From assembly GCF_001570425.1 (NCBI RefSeq), contig NZ_BCSX01000021.1, positions 396,381 through 460,380 of the forward strand: a stretch of 64,000 nt of DNA, in the 5' to 3' direction. How positions within the stretch are numbered: the first letter of the stretch is position 1; every line of letters begins with the position of its first letter. The position numbers and the translations under genes are program-made. The notes below the pieces were generated by a model that worked only from the letters and a program-made list of their open reading frames with translations, ran no database searches and was not told the origin of the DNA. Below, piece after piece: positions 10,175 through 18,529 of the stretch. This stretch comes from Mycolicibacterium brisbanense. GTDB lineage: Bacteria > Actinomycetota > Actinomycetes > Mycobacteriales > Mycobacteriaceae.

Positions 10175-11365
10175 ATGTCGAGTCTGCGTCACGGCGATCG
10201 TGGCGGTGCGGTCACCGAGATCCGGGAAGCGCTCACGTCGCTGGGTCTCATCGACAACCCTGACGCCGATCTGAACACCGGCAGGCACGTCGCACTGGAT
10301 GTGTTCGATGACGAACTCGACCAAGCGGTGCGTGCCTTCCAGCAGCATCGTGGTCTTCTGGTGGACGGCATCGTCGGTGAGGCGACCTACCGCGCCCTGC
10401 GGGAGGCGTCCTACCGGCTTGGCGCGCGCACACTCACGCACCAGTTCGGTGCGCCGATGTACGGCGACGATGTCGCCACGCTGCAGGCCCGGTTGCAGGA
10501 CCTCGGGTTCTACACCGGGATGGTCGACGGCCACTTCGGTCTGCAGACCCACAACGCCCTGTCGTCCTACCAGCGTGAGTACGGGTTGTATCCGGACGGC
10601 ATCTGCGGACCGGAAACCCTTCGCTCGCTGTACTTCCTGGGGTCGCGGGTCACCGGTGGCTCCCCGCACGCGATCCGCGAGGAGGAGCTGGTCCGCCGGT
10701 CGGGGCCACGGCTGTCCGGCAAGCGGGTCATCATCGATCCGGGCCGCGGGGGCTCTGACCACGGCCTGATCATGAATGGTCCCGAAGGGCCGATCAGCGA
10801 AGCAGACATCCTGTGGGACTTGGCAAGTCGGCTCGAAGGCCGGATGACGGCCATCGGCATGGACACCTTCACGTCCCGTCCGGCCGGGCACAGCCCGCTC
10901 GATGCGGAGCGCGCGGCGACCGCCAACACCGTCGGCGCCGATCTGATGATCAGCCTGCGTTGCGCCACCCAGCCGAGTCCCTCCGCCAACGGCGTGGCGT
11001 CCTTCCATTTCGGGAACTCACACGGTTCGGTGTCGACCATCGGCCGCAACCTCGCCGACTTCATCCAGCGAGAAGTTGTGGCGCGCACCGGGTTACGCGA
11101 CTGCCGCACGCACGGGCGGACGTGGGATCTGCTGCGGCTGACCCGGATGCCCACGGTCCAGGTGGATGTCGGTTACATCACCAACCCGCGCGACCGAAGT
11201 CTGCTGGTCTCCACCGTCACCCGCGACGCCATCGCAGAGGGCATCCTCGCTGCGGTCAAGCGTCTCTATCTGCTGGGCAAGAACGACCGTCCCACAGGTA
11301 CTTTCACGTTCGCAGAGCTGCTGGCCCACGAGCTGTCGGTCGAGCAGACCCCGCGCGGCGCGTAA
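10175..11365 (+). CDS. cwlM: CwlM, amidase-fold regulator of peptidoglycan synthesis
   Basis: A 396-residue protein with two N-terminal peptidoglycan-binding repeats (about 1-75 and 80-160) and an Amidase_3 fold (about 185-365). There is no signal peptide, consistent with a cytoplasmic role. In mycobacteria CwlM is phosphorylated by PknB and then activates MurA. The phosphosite reported for M. smegmatis is T374, and residue 374 here is the Thr of RPTGTFTF near the C-terminus. A GGAGGGG ribosome-binding site precedes the ATG. Its end is 12 bp from the convergent regulator gene. Confidence 0.93.
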   Translation: MSSLRHGDRGGAVTEIREALTSLGLIDNPDADLNTGRHVALDVFDDELDQAVRAFQQHRGLLVDGIVGEATYRALREASYRLGARTLTHQFGAPMYGDDVATLQARLQDLGFYTGMVDGHFGLQTHNALSSYQREYGLYPDGICGPETLRSLYFLGSRVTGGSPHAIREEELVRRSGPRLSGKRVIIDPGRGGSDHGLIMNGPEGPISEADILWDLASRLEGRMTAIGMDTFTSRPAGHSPLDAERAATANTVGADLMISLRCATQPSPSANGVASFHFGNSHGSVSTIGRNLADFIQREVVARTGLRDCRTHGRTWDLLRLTRMPTVQVDVGYITNPRDRSLLVSTVTRDAIAEGILAAVKRLYLLGKNDRPTGTFTFAELLAHELSVEQTPRGA

Positions 11366-11377
11366 CCGAAGGGCTCG

Positions 11378-12568
11378 TCAGCGCGGGTCTTCGGGCGCGA
11401 TATCGAACGTGAATTGTTGGTCACCGATTCGGATGACGTCTCCGCTGACCAGGGTCTCGCTGGGGTGGATCCGTCGATCCCGCACGTACACACCGTTTTT
11501 CGAGTTCAGGTCGGCGATCACGAAGCTGTTGCCCGTCTCGATGATCGCGGCGTGGTGGCGGCTGACCCTGCCATCGGCGAGAACGATGTTGTTGTCGGGG
11601 CTGCGCCCGATCCGAGTGCTCAACGCACACAACGGATGCACACACCCGTCAGCACCCCGCAGCACCGGACCGTTCGGACGTTCGGTCACCGCGGCGTCCT
11701 GTTCGTATAAGGCCTCGATGGTCTCGTCTGCATGCAACTGAGCAGCCTTCGCCGGATCGAGCGGTTGTTGGCGTAGCACTTGCACATACAGTGCCTGGAC
11801 GACGGGGCCGGGATCGATGCCGAGGTCTTCGTCGAGTGCCGTCCTCAGTCGGTGGTAGGCGGCGAGCGCATCGGATTGTCGTTGGGCCAGATAGTAAGCC
11901 GTGATGAGCTGCGCCCACAACGGCTCGCGATAGGGATGCTCACAAGCCAGGGCTTCGAGCTCACTGATGACCGAACTGGCACGACCGCAGGCGATTTCGG
12001 CCTCGGCACGGGCGATGTGCGTCATCAGTTTCTCTTCGGCGAGCGCGGTCGCGAAAGCGTCGAAGAAGGTGAACGCCCGCAAATCGTCGAGCACCGGCCC
12101 ACGCCACTGCGACAGCGCGCCTGACAGGTGTTCGCCGGCCTGCTCGAAATGCCCGCCGGCAAGGGCGCGCACTCCCCTGCCCCGCGCGATGGTGAAACGC
12201 CCGACATCGCAGTCTTCGTCGAGAACTGACATGCGATAGCCCGGCGGTGTCCTGGTCAGCACGGCGTGGGTGTCGATCCCCGGGCCTGTCATCAGGCCAC
12301 GCAGGTTGGACACGTAGGTGTGCAGTGCCGCCCGCGCGCCTGCGTGCGCGGCGGCCCCCCACACCGCGCTGATCAGTTCATCGATTCCCACTGCCCGGTT
12401 GCGATGAATAACCAGCATCGCGAGCACTGCGCGCTGCTTGTGCGAGCCGAGCGGCACCATCCTGCCGTCGACATTCATCTCGCACGGTCCTAGGATGCCG
12501 ACCTGAATCCTGTTCTGCACCAGAACTTTTCCCGGCACAAGCTCTTGAGTGACGGAGTGCTCGGTCAT
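11378..12568 (-). CDS. EmbR-type transcriptional regulator (OmpR-like HTH, BTAD, FHA)
   Basis: A 396-residue protein with the three-domain layout of mycobacterial EmbR (about 388 aa). A winged HTH of the SARP/AfsR type comes first (residues ~15-110, LGPCEMNVDGRMVPLGSHKQ). The bacterial transcriptional activation domain built from helical repeats follows (~115-270). The C-terminal FHA domain (~300-385) has the phosphothreonine-binding residues G-R-S in IGRSPDNNIVL, SRHHA and NSKNG. FHA domains bind phosphothreonine, so it is the likely target of the kinase encoded immediately upstream, with which it shares a 4-bp ATGA overlap. The ATG at 12568 was chosen for that overlap. It may control the divergent peptide-TPR-MFS genes. 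Confidence 0.87.
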   Translation of the reverse strand: MTEHSVTQELVPGKVLVQNRIQVGILGPCEMNVDGRMVPLGSHKQRAVLAMLVIHRNRAVGIDELISAVWGAAAHAGARAALHTYVSNLRGLMTGPGIDTHAVLTRTPPGYRMSVLDEDCDVGRFTIARGRGVRALAGGHFEQAGEHLSGALSQWRGPVLDDLRAFTFFDAFATALAEEKLMTHIARAEAEIACGRASSVISELEALACEHPYREPLWAQLITAYYLAQRQSDALAAYHRLRTALDEDLGIDPGPVVQALYVQVLRQQPLDPAKAAQLHADETIEALYEQDAAVTERPNGPVLRGADGCVHPLCALSTRIGRSPDNNIVLADGRVSRHHAAIIETGNSFVIADLNSKNGVYVRDRRIHPSETLVSGDVIRIGDQQFTFDIAPEDPR

Positions 12569-14385
12569 GCCGTGGCACCGTCGATCACCGGCTTGTCGAT
12601 CATGCCGTTCTCGATCCCCCACTTCGTGGCGATGGCCCGGTACTCACCGGTCTGCATGACGTGCTCGAGCGCCCGCAAAAGCGGTTCCGACAGGGCTGAG
12701 CCTTTGGCCGTCGTCCAGCCGTACGGAGCGACGTCGAACACGTCACCGGCGGCCACGAGCCTGCCGGTGCTGAGCTTGATCGCGAACCCGGTCGCGGGCG
12801 AATCCGTGGCCATCGCATCGATTTGACCGTTGATCAGCGCCTCGGTGAGCTCGTTGTGAAGCGTGAAGACCACTTCCTGAATCGGTTTGAGTCCGGTCGC
12901 CACGCACGCGTCGCTCTTCGCCGGAATCTGTTCGGTCGCCTGGAGACTGCCCGACTGCACGCCGACTTTGAGCCCGCAGGCGGCGTTCGGATCGATCGGT
13001 GGGCCGGGCCGTTGCGCCCACAGGGTGCCTGCCTGGAAGTACGTGACGAAGTCGACCACCTTCTCACGCTCGCGGGTGTCGGAGATCGCCGAGGCCCCCA
13101 CCATGAGGTCCCCGCGCTGCACCTCGGGAATGATGTCCTCGAAGGCGGCCACATCCCGGTACTCCGGAATCACGCCGAGTGTCCGGGCGACCGCGTTCAT
13201 CAGGTCGACATCGAAACCGACGATCTGTCCGGCCGAGTTCTTGAACTCCAGCGGCGCGTAGGGAACCTCCACCCCGATCACCAATTTGCCCGCACTCTTG
13301 ATTCCCGCGGGCAGCGTCGCCGCGATTTCCGGCACAACCCCACCGGGCGCGGCCGCGAGATTCGGCGGAGTTCCACCGTTGGCCCTGCCCGGCCCGCCCC
13401 ACCAGTGCAGGACGCCGAACACGCTGGCCGACACCAACAACACGGCAGCTGCCGCGATCAGGACGCGGCGCCGGACGGGACTCGTCCGGGGCTCGGGCTC
13501 GGGCCGTTGTTCTGCGCTACGACGTGCCTGCAGCCGCCGCAACTGCTCCCCCAGCTCGGACGCGGTAGGCCTCGACCCTGGGTCGCGGGCCATCGCCCGC
13601 GCCACCACCTCGGCGACCTCCGCGGGCACGCCATGCCTACCCAGATCAGGCTGCGGCCCGGTGGTGATCCGGACAAACTGCGCCACGACCTGTTCACCAT
13701 CGAGCCGTTCGAATGCGGCATGGCCCGTCAGCGCCGTGAACAATGTCGCGCCGAGCCCGTACACATCGGAAGCCGCACCGGCACTTTCACCGGCCAGCAC
13801 CTCGGGTGCGGTGTAGGCCGGCGACCCGGTGAATACGCCGGTGGCCGTCTCGAACCCGCCGGCGAAGTGGGCGATGCCGAAATCGGTCAACGCCGGCTCT
13901 CCGTAGTCGGTGAGCAGGATGTTGGCCGGTTTCACGTCACGGTGGACGATGTCCTGCCGGTGTGCGCAATCGAGCGCCCCTGCCAGCTTCACCCCGATGT
14001 GCAGCACCTCGTCGAGGCCCACGACCCCGTCCTGAAAGATCCGGGTGTGCAGTGAGCCCCGCGGGTAGAAGGGCATCACCAGGAACGGCTGGCCCTTCGC
14101 AGTCTGGCCCACCTGCAGCACCGGCACGATGTTGGGATGGCCCGTGAGCCGGGCCATCGCCTGCTGCTCACGGATGAACCGAGGGCGGTTGTCCTCGAGA
14201 TCAGCGGTTAGCACCTTGACCGCCACGACCCGGTCCAACTCGGACTGCACGCAGCGGTACACCACCCCGAACCCGCCGCGGCCGATTTCCCTGGCCCGCT
14301 CGAATCCCGCCGCAGCCAGCAAAGCGGGCAGCGCATCACCCTCGTCACGCTGCGTCGTAAACAGATCACCCACCATCGCCTGCAC
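12565..14385 (-). CDS. PknK-like Ser/Thr protein kinase fused to an extracellular SBP_bac_3 ligand-binding domain
   Basis: A 606-residue receptor kinase. The kinase domain (residues ~30-285) has a Gly-rich loop GRGGFGVV, catalytic K57, HRD with D150, DFG with D168 and an APE motif, and reads very like PknK. A basic Pro-rich juxtamembrane stretch leads to one TM helix (about 308-327). The rest (about 355-600) is a family-3 periplasmic solute-binding protein domain (GKLVIGVEVPYAPLEFKNSA, GFDVDLMNAVARTLG), the fold that binds amino acids or small polar ligands. The implied role is sensing an extracellular small molecule and phosphorylating the FHA regulator next door. It starts at a GTG with GAGG upstream and is divergent from the repeat peptide gene. 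Confidence 0.9.
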   Translation of the reverse strand: MQAMVGDLFTTQRDEGDALPALLAAAGFERAREIGRGGFGVVYRCVQSELDRVVAVKVLTADLEDNRPRFIREQQAMARLTGHPNIVPVLQVGQTAKGQPFLVMPFYPRGSLHTRIFQDGVVGLDEVLHIGVKLAGALDCAHRQDIVHRDVKPANILLTDYGEPALTDFGIAHFAGGFETATGVFTGSPAYTAPEVLAGESAGAASDVYGLGATLFTALTGHAAFERLDGEQVVAQFVRITTGPQPDLGRHGVPAEVAEVVARAMARDPGSRPTASELGEQLRRLQARRSAEQRPEPEPRTSPVRRRVLIAAAAVLLVSASVFGVLHWWGGPGRANGGTPPNLAAAPGGVVPEIAATLPAGIKSAGKLVIGVEVPYAPLEFKNSAGQIVGFDVDLMNAVARTLGVIPEYRDVAAFEDIIPEVQRGDLMVGASAISDTREREKVVDFVTYFQAGTLWAQRPGPPIDPNAACGLKVGVQSGSLQATEQIPAKSDACVATGLKPIQEVVFTLHNELTEALINGQIDAMATDSPATGFAIKLSTGRLVAAGDVFDVAPYGWTTAKGSALSEPLLRALEHVMQTGEYRAIATKWGIENGMIDKPVIDGATA

Positions 14386-14562
14386 GACCTGCCTCTTGAG
14401 TCAGACATCAATGATCACCCAGGTCCCTGCCCCGCGCATGGGCATTGACCTTGGCTACCGGCCCATTCATTTGAGGAGTCCTTGAGATCTCTGCGCAATC
14501 GTGGGTGCCGTCGCCTCGGGCACCCCGGGGTGGCAGACGACAACAACCAAGGAGCAGCAACG
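14386..14562. promoter_or_regulatory. Divergent promoter region between kinase and repeat peptide
   Basis: This 177-bp region must hold both promoters. On the plus strand TTGACC at 14445-14450 could be a -35, but no good -10 is visible. A perfect 12-bp palindrome CACCCCGGGGTG lies at 14521-14532, 30 bp before the peptide start, and is a candidate operator. The GGAG ribosome-binding site at 14551-14554 is well spaced for the ATG at 14563. Confidence 0.45.
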
Positions 14563-14718
14563 ATGAACACCACCAGGCCCAAGCGGGCCCTCGTCAACAA
14601 CCACAGCCTGACCACCGCTCGCCCACGTCGGTCACTGACCCAGAACCACAGCCTGGTCACCACCCGCCCGACACGGGCACTCGTCAACAACCACACCCTC
14701 GTCACCGCTCGTATCTGA
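14563..14718 (+). CDS. 51-residue tandem-repeat peptide (possible secreted or precursor peptide)
   Basis: A short ORF with a strong ribosome-binding site. Residues 2-46 are three 15-residue repeats: NTTRPKRALVNNHSL, TTARPRRSLTQNHSL and VTTRPTRALVNNHTL, followed by VTARI at the C-terminus. Each unit has an invariant RP-x-R and an NH-S/T-L core. It has no signal peptide, no Cys and a strongly basic character. It lies 12 bp upstream of the TPR gene and divergent from the kinase/regulator pair. Repeat architecture is typical of multi-copy precursor peptides, but no maturation enzyme (YcaO, radical SAM, ATP-grasp or LanB-type) is nearby. The function is unknown. A non-coding or leader role cannot be ruled out, but the ribosome-binding site and the codon-level repeat conservation argue for translation. 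Confidence 0.7.
   Translation: MNTTRPKRALVNNHSLTTARPRRSLTQNHSLVTTRPTRALVNNHTLVTARI
14566..14715 (+). repeat. Three in-frame 45-bp repeats plus partial fourth
   Basis: The repeats have period 45 bp, matching the 15-residue peptide period, and a fourth unit is broken off after five codons. Copies 1 and 3 are close at DNA level (both contain CTCGTCAACAACCACA), while copy 2 differs more. All indels are absent, so the reading frame is kept across all units. Confidence 0.85.
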
Positions 14719-14730
14719 CGGACGAGACCG

Positions 14731-15828
14731 ATGACTGAATCCGGGCCGGTCGGTCTGGCGGTAGCGCGGCATGACGCCGCACTGGCTGCGCTGGCGAGTG
14801 GGCGACTGGACCGCGCTCGCTCGCTGGGCGCCAGTGCGGTCGACACCGCCATCGCGGCTTTCGGCCCGGATTCACCTGATGTCGCGAACGTGATCCTGAC
14901 GTGCGCCGACATCGAGGAAGCGGCAGGGGATTTCGTGGCCGCCCAGGCGCTGGCGGAGCGGGCCGCTGCGATCGCGCAACCGCTGGCCCATACGTGCGAC
15001 CCGGCACTGATGTCGTTGTGGGTCGACATCGAAGTTGCGTGCGCTCGAATACTGTTGACCCTTGGGTCTTTTGAGCTGGCCAATGCGAGACTGGCTACCG
15101 CTCTGAGTATTTCACGTCGGATTCTGGGTGCCGACGATCCCGCCGTGCTCTCGATCCACAACATGCGCGGTGTCACCGCGAAATACCGTGGACACTTCGA
15201 CGCCGCCGCAACACATTACGAGCATGTTCGAGCCGTGTTGGATATCGAACCCGTCGTCGACAAGCAGGCACTGGCGGTGTTGCTGCACAACCTCGGCGGG
15301 CTCGCCCACGCTCGCGGACGGGTGGTCGAGGGTTTGGTCCACGCGCGGCGTGGTCTCGAGCTGCGCATCGCTGCCGTCGGCTCGGACCATCCCGACGTGG
15401 CTTGCGATCTGACTGCCATCGGCGCGCTCCACCATGACTCCGGTGATCCGACGGCGGCCGTATCGTGTTACCGACGCGCCTTGCGGATCTTCGAAAAGTC
15501 CTTGGGCGCTGAGCATTACGAAGTCGGGATGACGTGTGCGAATCTCGCGGTCAGCACCGCGGCGACTGATCCCGTCGAGGCTCGGCGACTCTACGAACGT
15601 GCGCTGCGGATCTTGCGTTCCGCCCTCGGGGCCGGCCATCCCGATGTCGCGCTCGTACAGCACAATCTGGCGGTGCTGCTGGCCGGTGAGGGTGACGTGG
15701 ACGCTGCACAGGACCTGCTGGACCAAGCTGAGCTGGCCCTGGCCACCGGCGTGGCGTCCGAGCACCCACGACGGCTCGAGCTGCAGGCAACGCTCAAAGA
15801 ACTTGCGCTGCAAAGGAATAAACAGTGA
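14731..15828 (+). CDS. Tetratricopeptide-repeat protein
   Basis: A 365-residue all-helical protein made of TPR motifs, clearest in the C-terminal two thirds (e.g. GDPTAAVSCYRRALRIFEKS, RLYERALRILRSALGAGHPD, QHNLAVLLAGEGDVDAAQDL). The spacing and the G-H/Y-x-D/E-V signature between repeats are those of the kinesin-light-chain-like TPR family. There is no catalytic domain, signal peptide or TM segment, so it is presumably a cytoplasmic peptide- or protein-binding scaffold. It starts 12 bp after the repeat peptide stop and overlaps the MFS gene by 4 bp (GTGA), so the three genes form one operon. It may bind the repeat peptide; that is inference. Confidence 0.85.
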   Translation: MTESGPVGLAVARHDAALAALASGRLDRARSLGASAVDTAIAAFGPDSPDVANVILTCADIEEAAGDFVAAQALAERAAAIAQPLAHTCDPALMSLWVDIEVACARILLTLGSFELANARLATALSISRRILGADDPAVLSIHNMRGVTAKYRGHFDAAATHYEHVRAVLDIEPVVDKQALAVLLHNLGGLAHARGRVVEGLVHARRGLELRIAAVGSDHPDVACDLTAIGALHHDSGDPTAAVSCYRRALRIFEKSLGAEHYEVGMTCANLAVSTAATDPVEARRLYERALRILRSALGAGHPDVALVQHNLAVLLAGEGDVDAAQDLLDQAELALATGVASEHPRRLELQATLKELALQRNKQ

Positions 15829-17081
15829 CCCAGACTCTCGACCCCGTTCACGGCAGCCATCTGATCCCCCGGCTGCCACGGCCGGCGGCGATCGTCCTTG
15901 CCGGTGATGCCTTGTCCGCGTTGGGATCCGGCATGTCCCTGCCGTTCATGCTGGTCTATCTGCACCAAGTGCGCGGCATCGGCATCGCCACCGCCGCGCT
16001 GGCGCTGTCCACGGTCGCGCTTGCGTCGTTCGCCGGCAATCCGATCGGCGGATGCCTCAGCGACCGTCTCGGACCACGGACCGCACTGGTCGCCGGCCTG
16101 GCGTTCTCCGCGACCGGTGCGGCCACACTCGGGTGGGTCACGTGCGCACCGATGGCGTTCCTGGCCGCGGTGCTGCTCGGGCTCGGCAACTCGATCTCGT
16201 GGCCGGCTTTCGACGCGCTCCTGGCCACCGTCGTGGCATCCACGCAGCGATCGGCGGTGTTCGCGGTGCGCCACGCCACCCTCAACGCAGGTATCGCGGT
16301 CGGTGCCCTGGTCGCCGGTCTCATCGTCGACGTCACTCGCCCGGTGACTTTCCAAGTCATTTACGTCATCGACGCCGCGACATTCTTGCTGTTCGTCCCG
16401 CTCTTGCTGCTCGTCTCGGTCCCCCGCCGCACGGCATCCCCACCGACGGAGAACGGTCGCCCCGGCTTTGGTGCCGTGCTGCGGGATCGGTTGTTCCTGT
16501 CCGTGGTCGGACTGTCTGCGTTGGTGGTGACCATCGGGTTCTCGCAGTATCACGCCGCGTTTCCCGGCTGGGCCACCCGTGATCACGGTATTCCGGCGAG
16601 CGCGCTCGGGATCTGTTTCGCGGCCAACGCTGCGACCGTCGTGGTGCTGCAGCTGCCGGTACTGCGCGCCCTCGCCGGCCGTACCCGCACGGCGGCGGTC
16701 TGCATCGCGTGTTCGTGTTGGGCGTTCGCGTGGATGTTGGCATTGGTATCCGGCCACGCAGGCAGCGGTTGGTCGGCGATCGGGGGCTTCATCGCCACCA
16801 TGGTGGTGTTCGGTATCGCCGAGACCACCTTGGCTCCGACGCTGACAGCGATCGTGAATGACCTTGCACCCGAGGATCTTCGCGGGCGGTACAACGCGGT
16901 ATCAGCACTCGGCTGGACCACGGGGTTCTTCGTCGGCCCAGCGTTGAGCGGTTTGGCCTTCGGCACAAACCATGGCACGGCACTGATGGCGGTGCTGATC
17001 GTCGCAAGCCTGTTGGGCGCAGTGTGGGCCACCCGCCTGGGCCGACGCCTGCCCGCATCGGCGAACCAGATCGGGACCTAG
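15825..17081 (+). CDS. Major facilitator superfamily transporter
   Basis: A 418-residue polytopic protein with about 12 hydrophobic segments. The MFS loop 2-3 signature is present as GGCLSDRLGPRTALV. A central cytoplasmic loop (about 200-215, rich in Pro and Arg) divides the two six-helix halves. It is the DHA1-like drug/metabolite efflux type by general appearance, with no clear substrate signature. Being translationally coupled to the TPR and repeat peptide genes, it is the natural candidate exporter of the peptide or of a linked metabolite. It ends 11 bp before the convergent monooxygenase gene. Confidence 0.85.
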   Translation: MTQTLDPVHGSHLIPRLPRPAAIVLAGDALSALGSGMSLPFMLVYLHQVRGIGIATAALALSTVALASFAGNPIGGCLSDRLGPRTALVAGLAFSATGAATLGWVTCAPMAFLAAVLLGLGNSISWPAFDALLATVVASTQRSAVFAVRHATLNAGIAVGALVAGLIVDVTRPVTFQVIYVIDAATFLLFVPLLLLVSVPRRTASPPTENGRPGFGAVLRDRLFLSVVGLSALVVTIGFSQYHAAFPGWATRDHGIPASALGICFAANAATVVVLQLPVLRALAGRTRTAAVCIACSCWAFAWMLALVSGHAGSGWSAIGGFIATMVVFGIAETTLAPTLTAIVNDLAPEDLRGRYNAVSALGWTTGFFVGPALSGLAFGTNHGTALMAVLIVASLLGAVWATRLGRRLPASANQIGT

Positions 17082-17092
17082 CCCGGTCGGAG

Positions 17093-17386
17093 CTAGCCGT
17101 CTGACAGCGACCGCGCCGCCGCGACGTCATACTCCGCGACCGCCGCCGAAACCATTGCCGCCCTTTGATCATCGCTCTGGCCTTCACCCCGGAAGGTTTC
17201 GACCGCTGACTGCGACACCCACCTCTCGTAGATGTTGATGCGACCGGGGTCGATCAAATCGGCTGAGATGGCATAGTCCAGACACCCGTCCGCGCGACGG
17301 GCTTGCTCGACAACACCGGCACATCCCGCCAGATACGACTCCCGCTGTCCGGGTTCGACGACGATGTGCCCGGAAACGATGATCAC
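17093..17386 (-). CDS. Antibiotic biosynthesis monooxygenase (ABM) domain protein
   Basis: A 97-residue single-domain dimeric alpha+beta-barrel protein. The pattern is typical of the ABM family: I-V-S-G-H-I-V-V-E-P-G-x-R-E, then DGCLDYAISADLIDPGRINIYERW. Members are cofactor-free oxygenases or heme-degrading-like proteins; many have no known substrate. A GGAGAGG ribosome-binding site precedes the GTG start. It is convergent with the MFS gene and is the last gene of the accessory block. Whether it belongs to the same system is uncertain. Confidence 0.85.
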   Translation of the reverse strand: MIIVSGHIVVEPGQRESYLAGCAGVVEQARRADGCLDYAISADLIDPGRINIYERWVSQSAVETFRGEGQSDDQRAAMVSAAVAEYDVAAARSLSDG

Positions 17387-17512
17387 GCGCGCACCTCTCC
17401 GCTGAAGTCCTGCATGCTCGGCATATCAGGTAGACAACGCAGACGCACCGAACTCATCGGTCACAGGTGCCGTTGGCCGCGCCACGTGAAACCACGATCC
17501 GCGACCGTCTGG

Positions 17513-18301
17513 TCAGAACAACCTTTTGGGCGACGCCGGCGGGGCGGTCTTCATCGTGGCGCCGGACATCCCGGCACCGATAGGCAATTCGATGCGGGCA
17601 TTCTCGAGCAACCGCTCCAGTGCGGCCTCAACTTCGGCCTTCCACCCCAGGCCCTTGTCGAGTTCCAGCCGCAGCCGCGGGAAGTATGGGTGGGGCGCGA
17701 TGACCGAGAAGCCGACATCGAGCAGGAAGTCGGATTCGATCATGCATTGGTCAACCGCGCAGTCCCCCAGCACCTCGACGACGGGAGCCAACTCGTCGGG
17801 TAGCGAGCTACAGTCGCCCAATTCGGTGACAGCCTGGGTGTAACCGAACGCTTCCAGCGCCCGAACACCGCGTCGCACAAGGTCGCTCACCACGGCAGCG
17901 AGGAGACTCGCCGGCAGACCTTCGGTGCCCGTGCCGGATTCGACCGCGACCGCGGTCAACAACACCGCATCCGCACTGACGGGCGCCGTGGGAAACAGCC
18001 GCGCCCGCGGCACCGCGCCGGGCGGTGCATAGAACGCATAGCCCAGACACGGTTCGTCGCCGGTGATCGGAGGTCCGAACTCACTGCCGTCATCGGGCGG
18101 TGACTCGACGGCGAGCTGGCCGCACGATCCCCACTCCAGCATGACCATGGACAGCCACGCTTCTTTCTCGAACTCGGGATCGCTGAGATGGTCATCGCCG
18201 CGAAGCGTCGACGGATCGACCTCCCAGAAGACGCACCGCCGCGCGTGCTTCGGCAGCTGCTCGAATCCCTCGAGCCGGAGCGGCGTGATACGTGCTGACA
18301 C
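17513..18301 (-). CDS. Conserved hypothetical protein (Rv3916c-like, acetyltransferase-like)
   Basis: A 262-residue cytoplasmic protein without TM segments. It lies directly downstream of cwlM in M. tuberculosis (Rv3916c, about 244 aa); here the accessory block separates the two. Features: CVFWEVDPSTL near the N-terminus, a central GTEGLPASLLAAVVSDLVRRGVRALEAFG region resembling the acetyl-CoA-binding helix of GNAT folds, and a C-terminal LDVGFSVIAPHPYFPRLRLEL motif. The GTG start is the first in frame; 228 bp without a gene separate it from parB. I cannot assign a reaction. Confidence 0.75.
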   Translation of the reverse strand: MSARITPLRLEGFEQLPKHARRCVFWEVDPSTLRGDDHLSDPEFEKEAWLSMVMLEWGSCGQLAVESPPDDGSEFGPPITGDEPCLGYAFYAPPGAVPRARLFPTAPVSADAVLLTAVAVESGTGTEGLPASLLAAVVSDLVRRGVRALEAFGYTQAVTELGDCSSLPDELAPVVEVLGDCAVDQCMIESDFLLDVGFSVIAPHPYFPRLRLELDKGLGWKAEVEAALERLLENARIELPIGAGMSGATMKTAPPASPKRLF

Positions 18302-18529
18302 TAGACTCCCCGGGTTTCACACGATGCCGGTGTGCGCGGCGCACCCTCAAGGATAGGAGAGCTTGACGGCCACGGCGTAGTCCGCGACGAATCTTTCATC
18401 TTTCGCGGCCTTTCGAACGAATTCTGATGCAGCTCAATTGCTTTCCCGATCGCACCCATTCGCGCGGCCACGGCGTCGACACCATGTGTCACAGTGACGG
18501 AACGGCCGCGTGTGGTTGGTCGTCGAGTT

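Noticed and set aside
14563..14718. CRISPR-like repeat array
   Set aside because: The 45-bp repeats are contiguous without spacers and keep an open reading frame, so they are coding repeats.
17478..17493. parS-like sequence (CACGTGAAAC half-site) near 17485
   Set aside because: Only the right half matches; the left half has lost the consensus.
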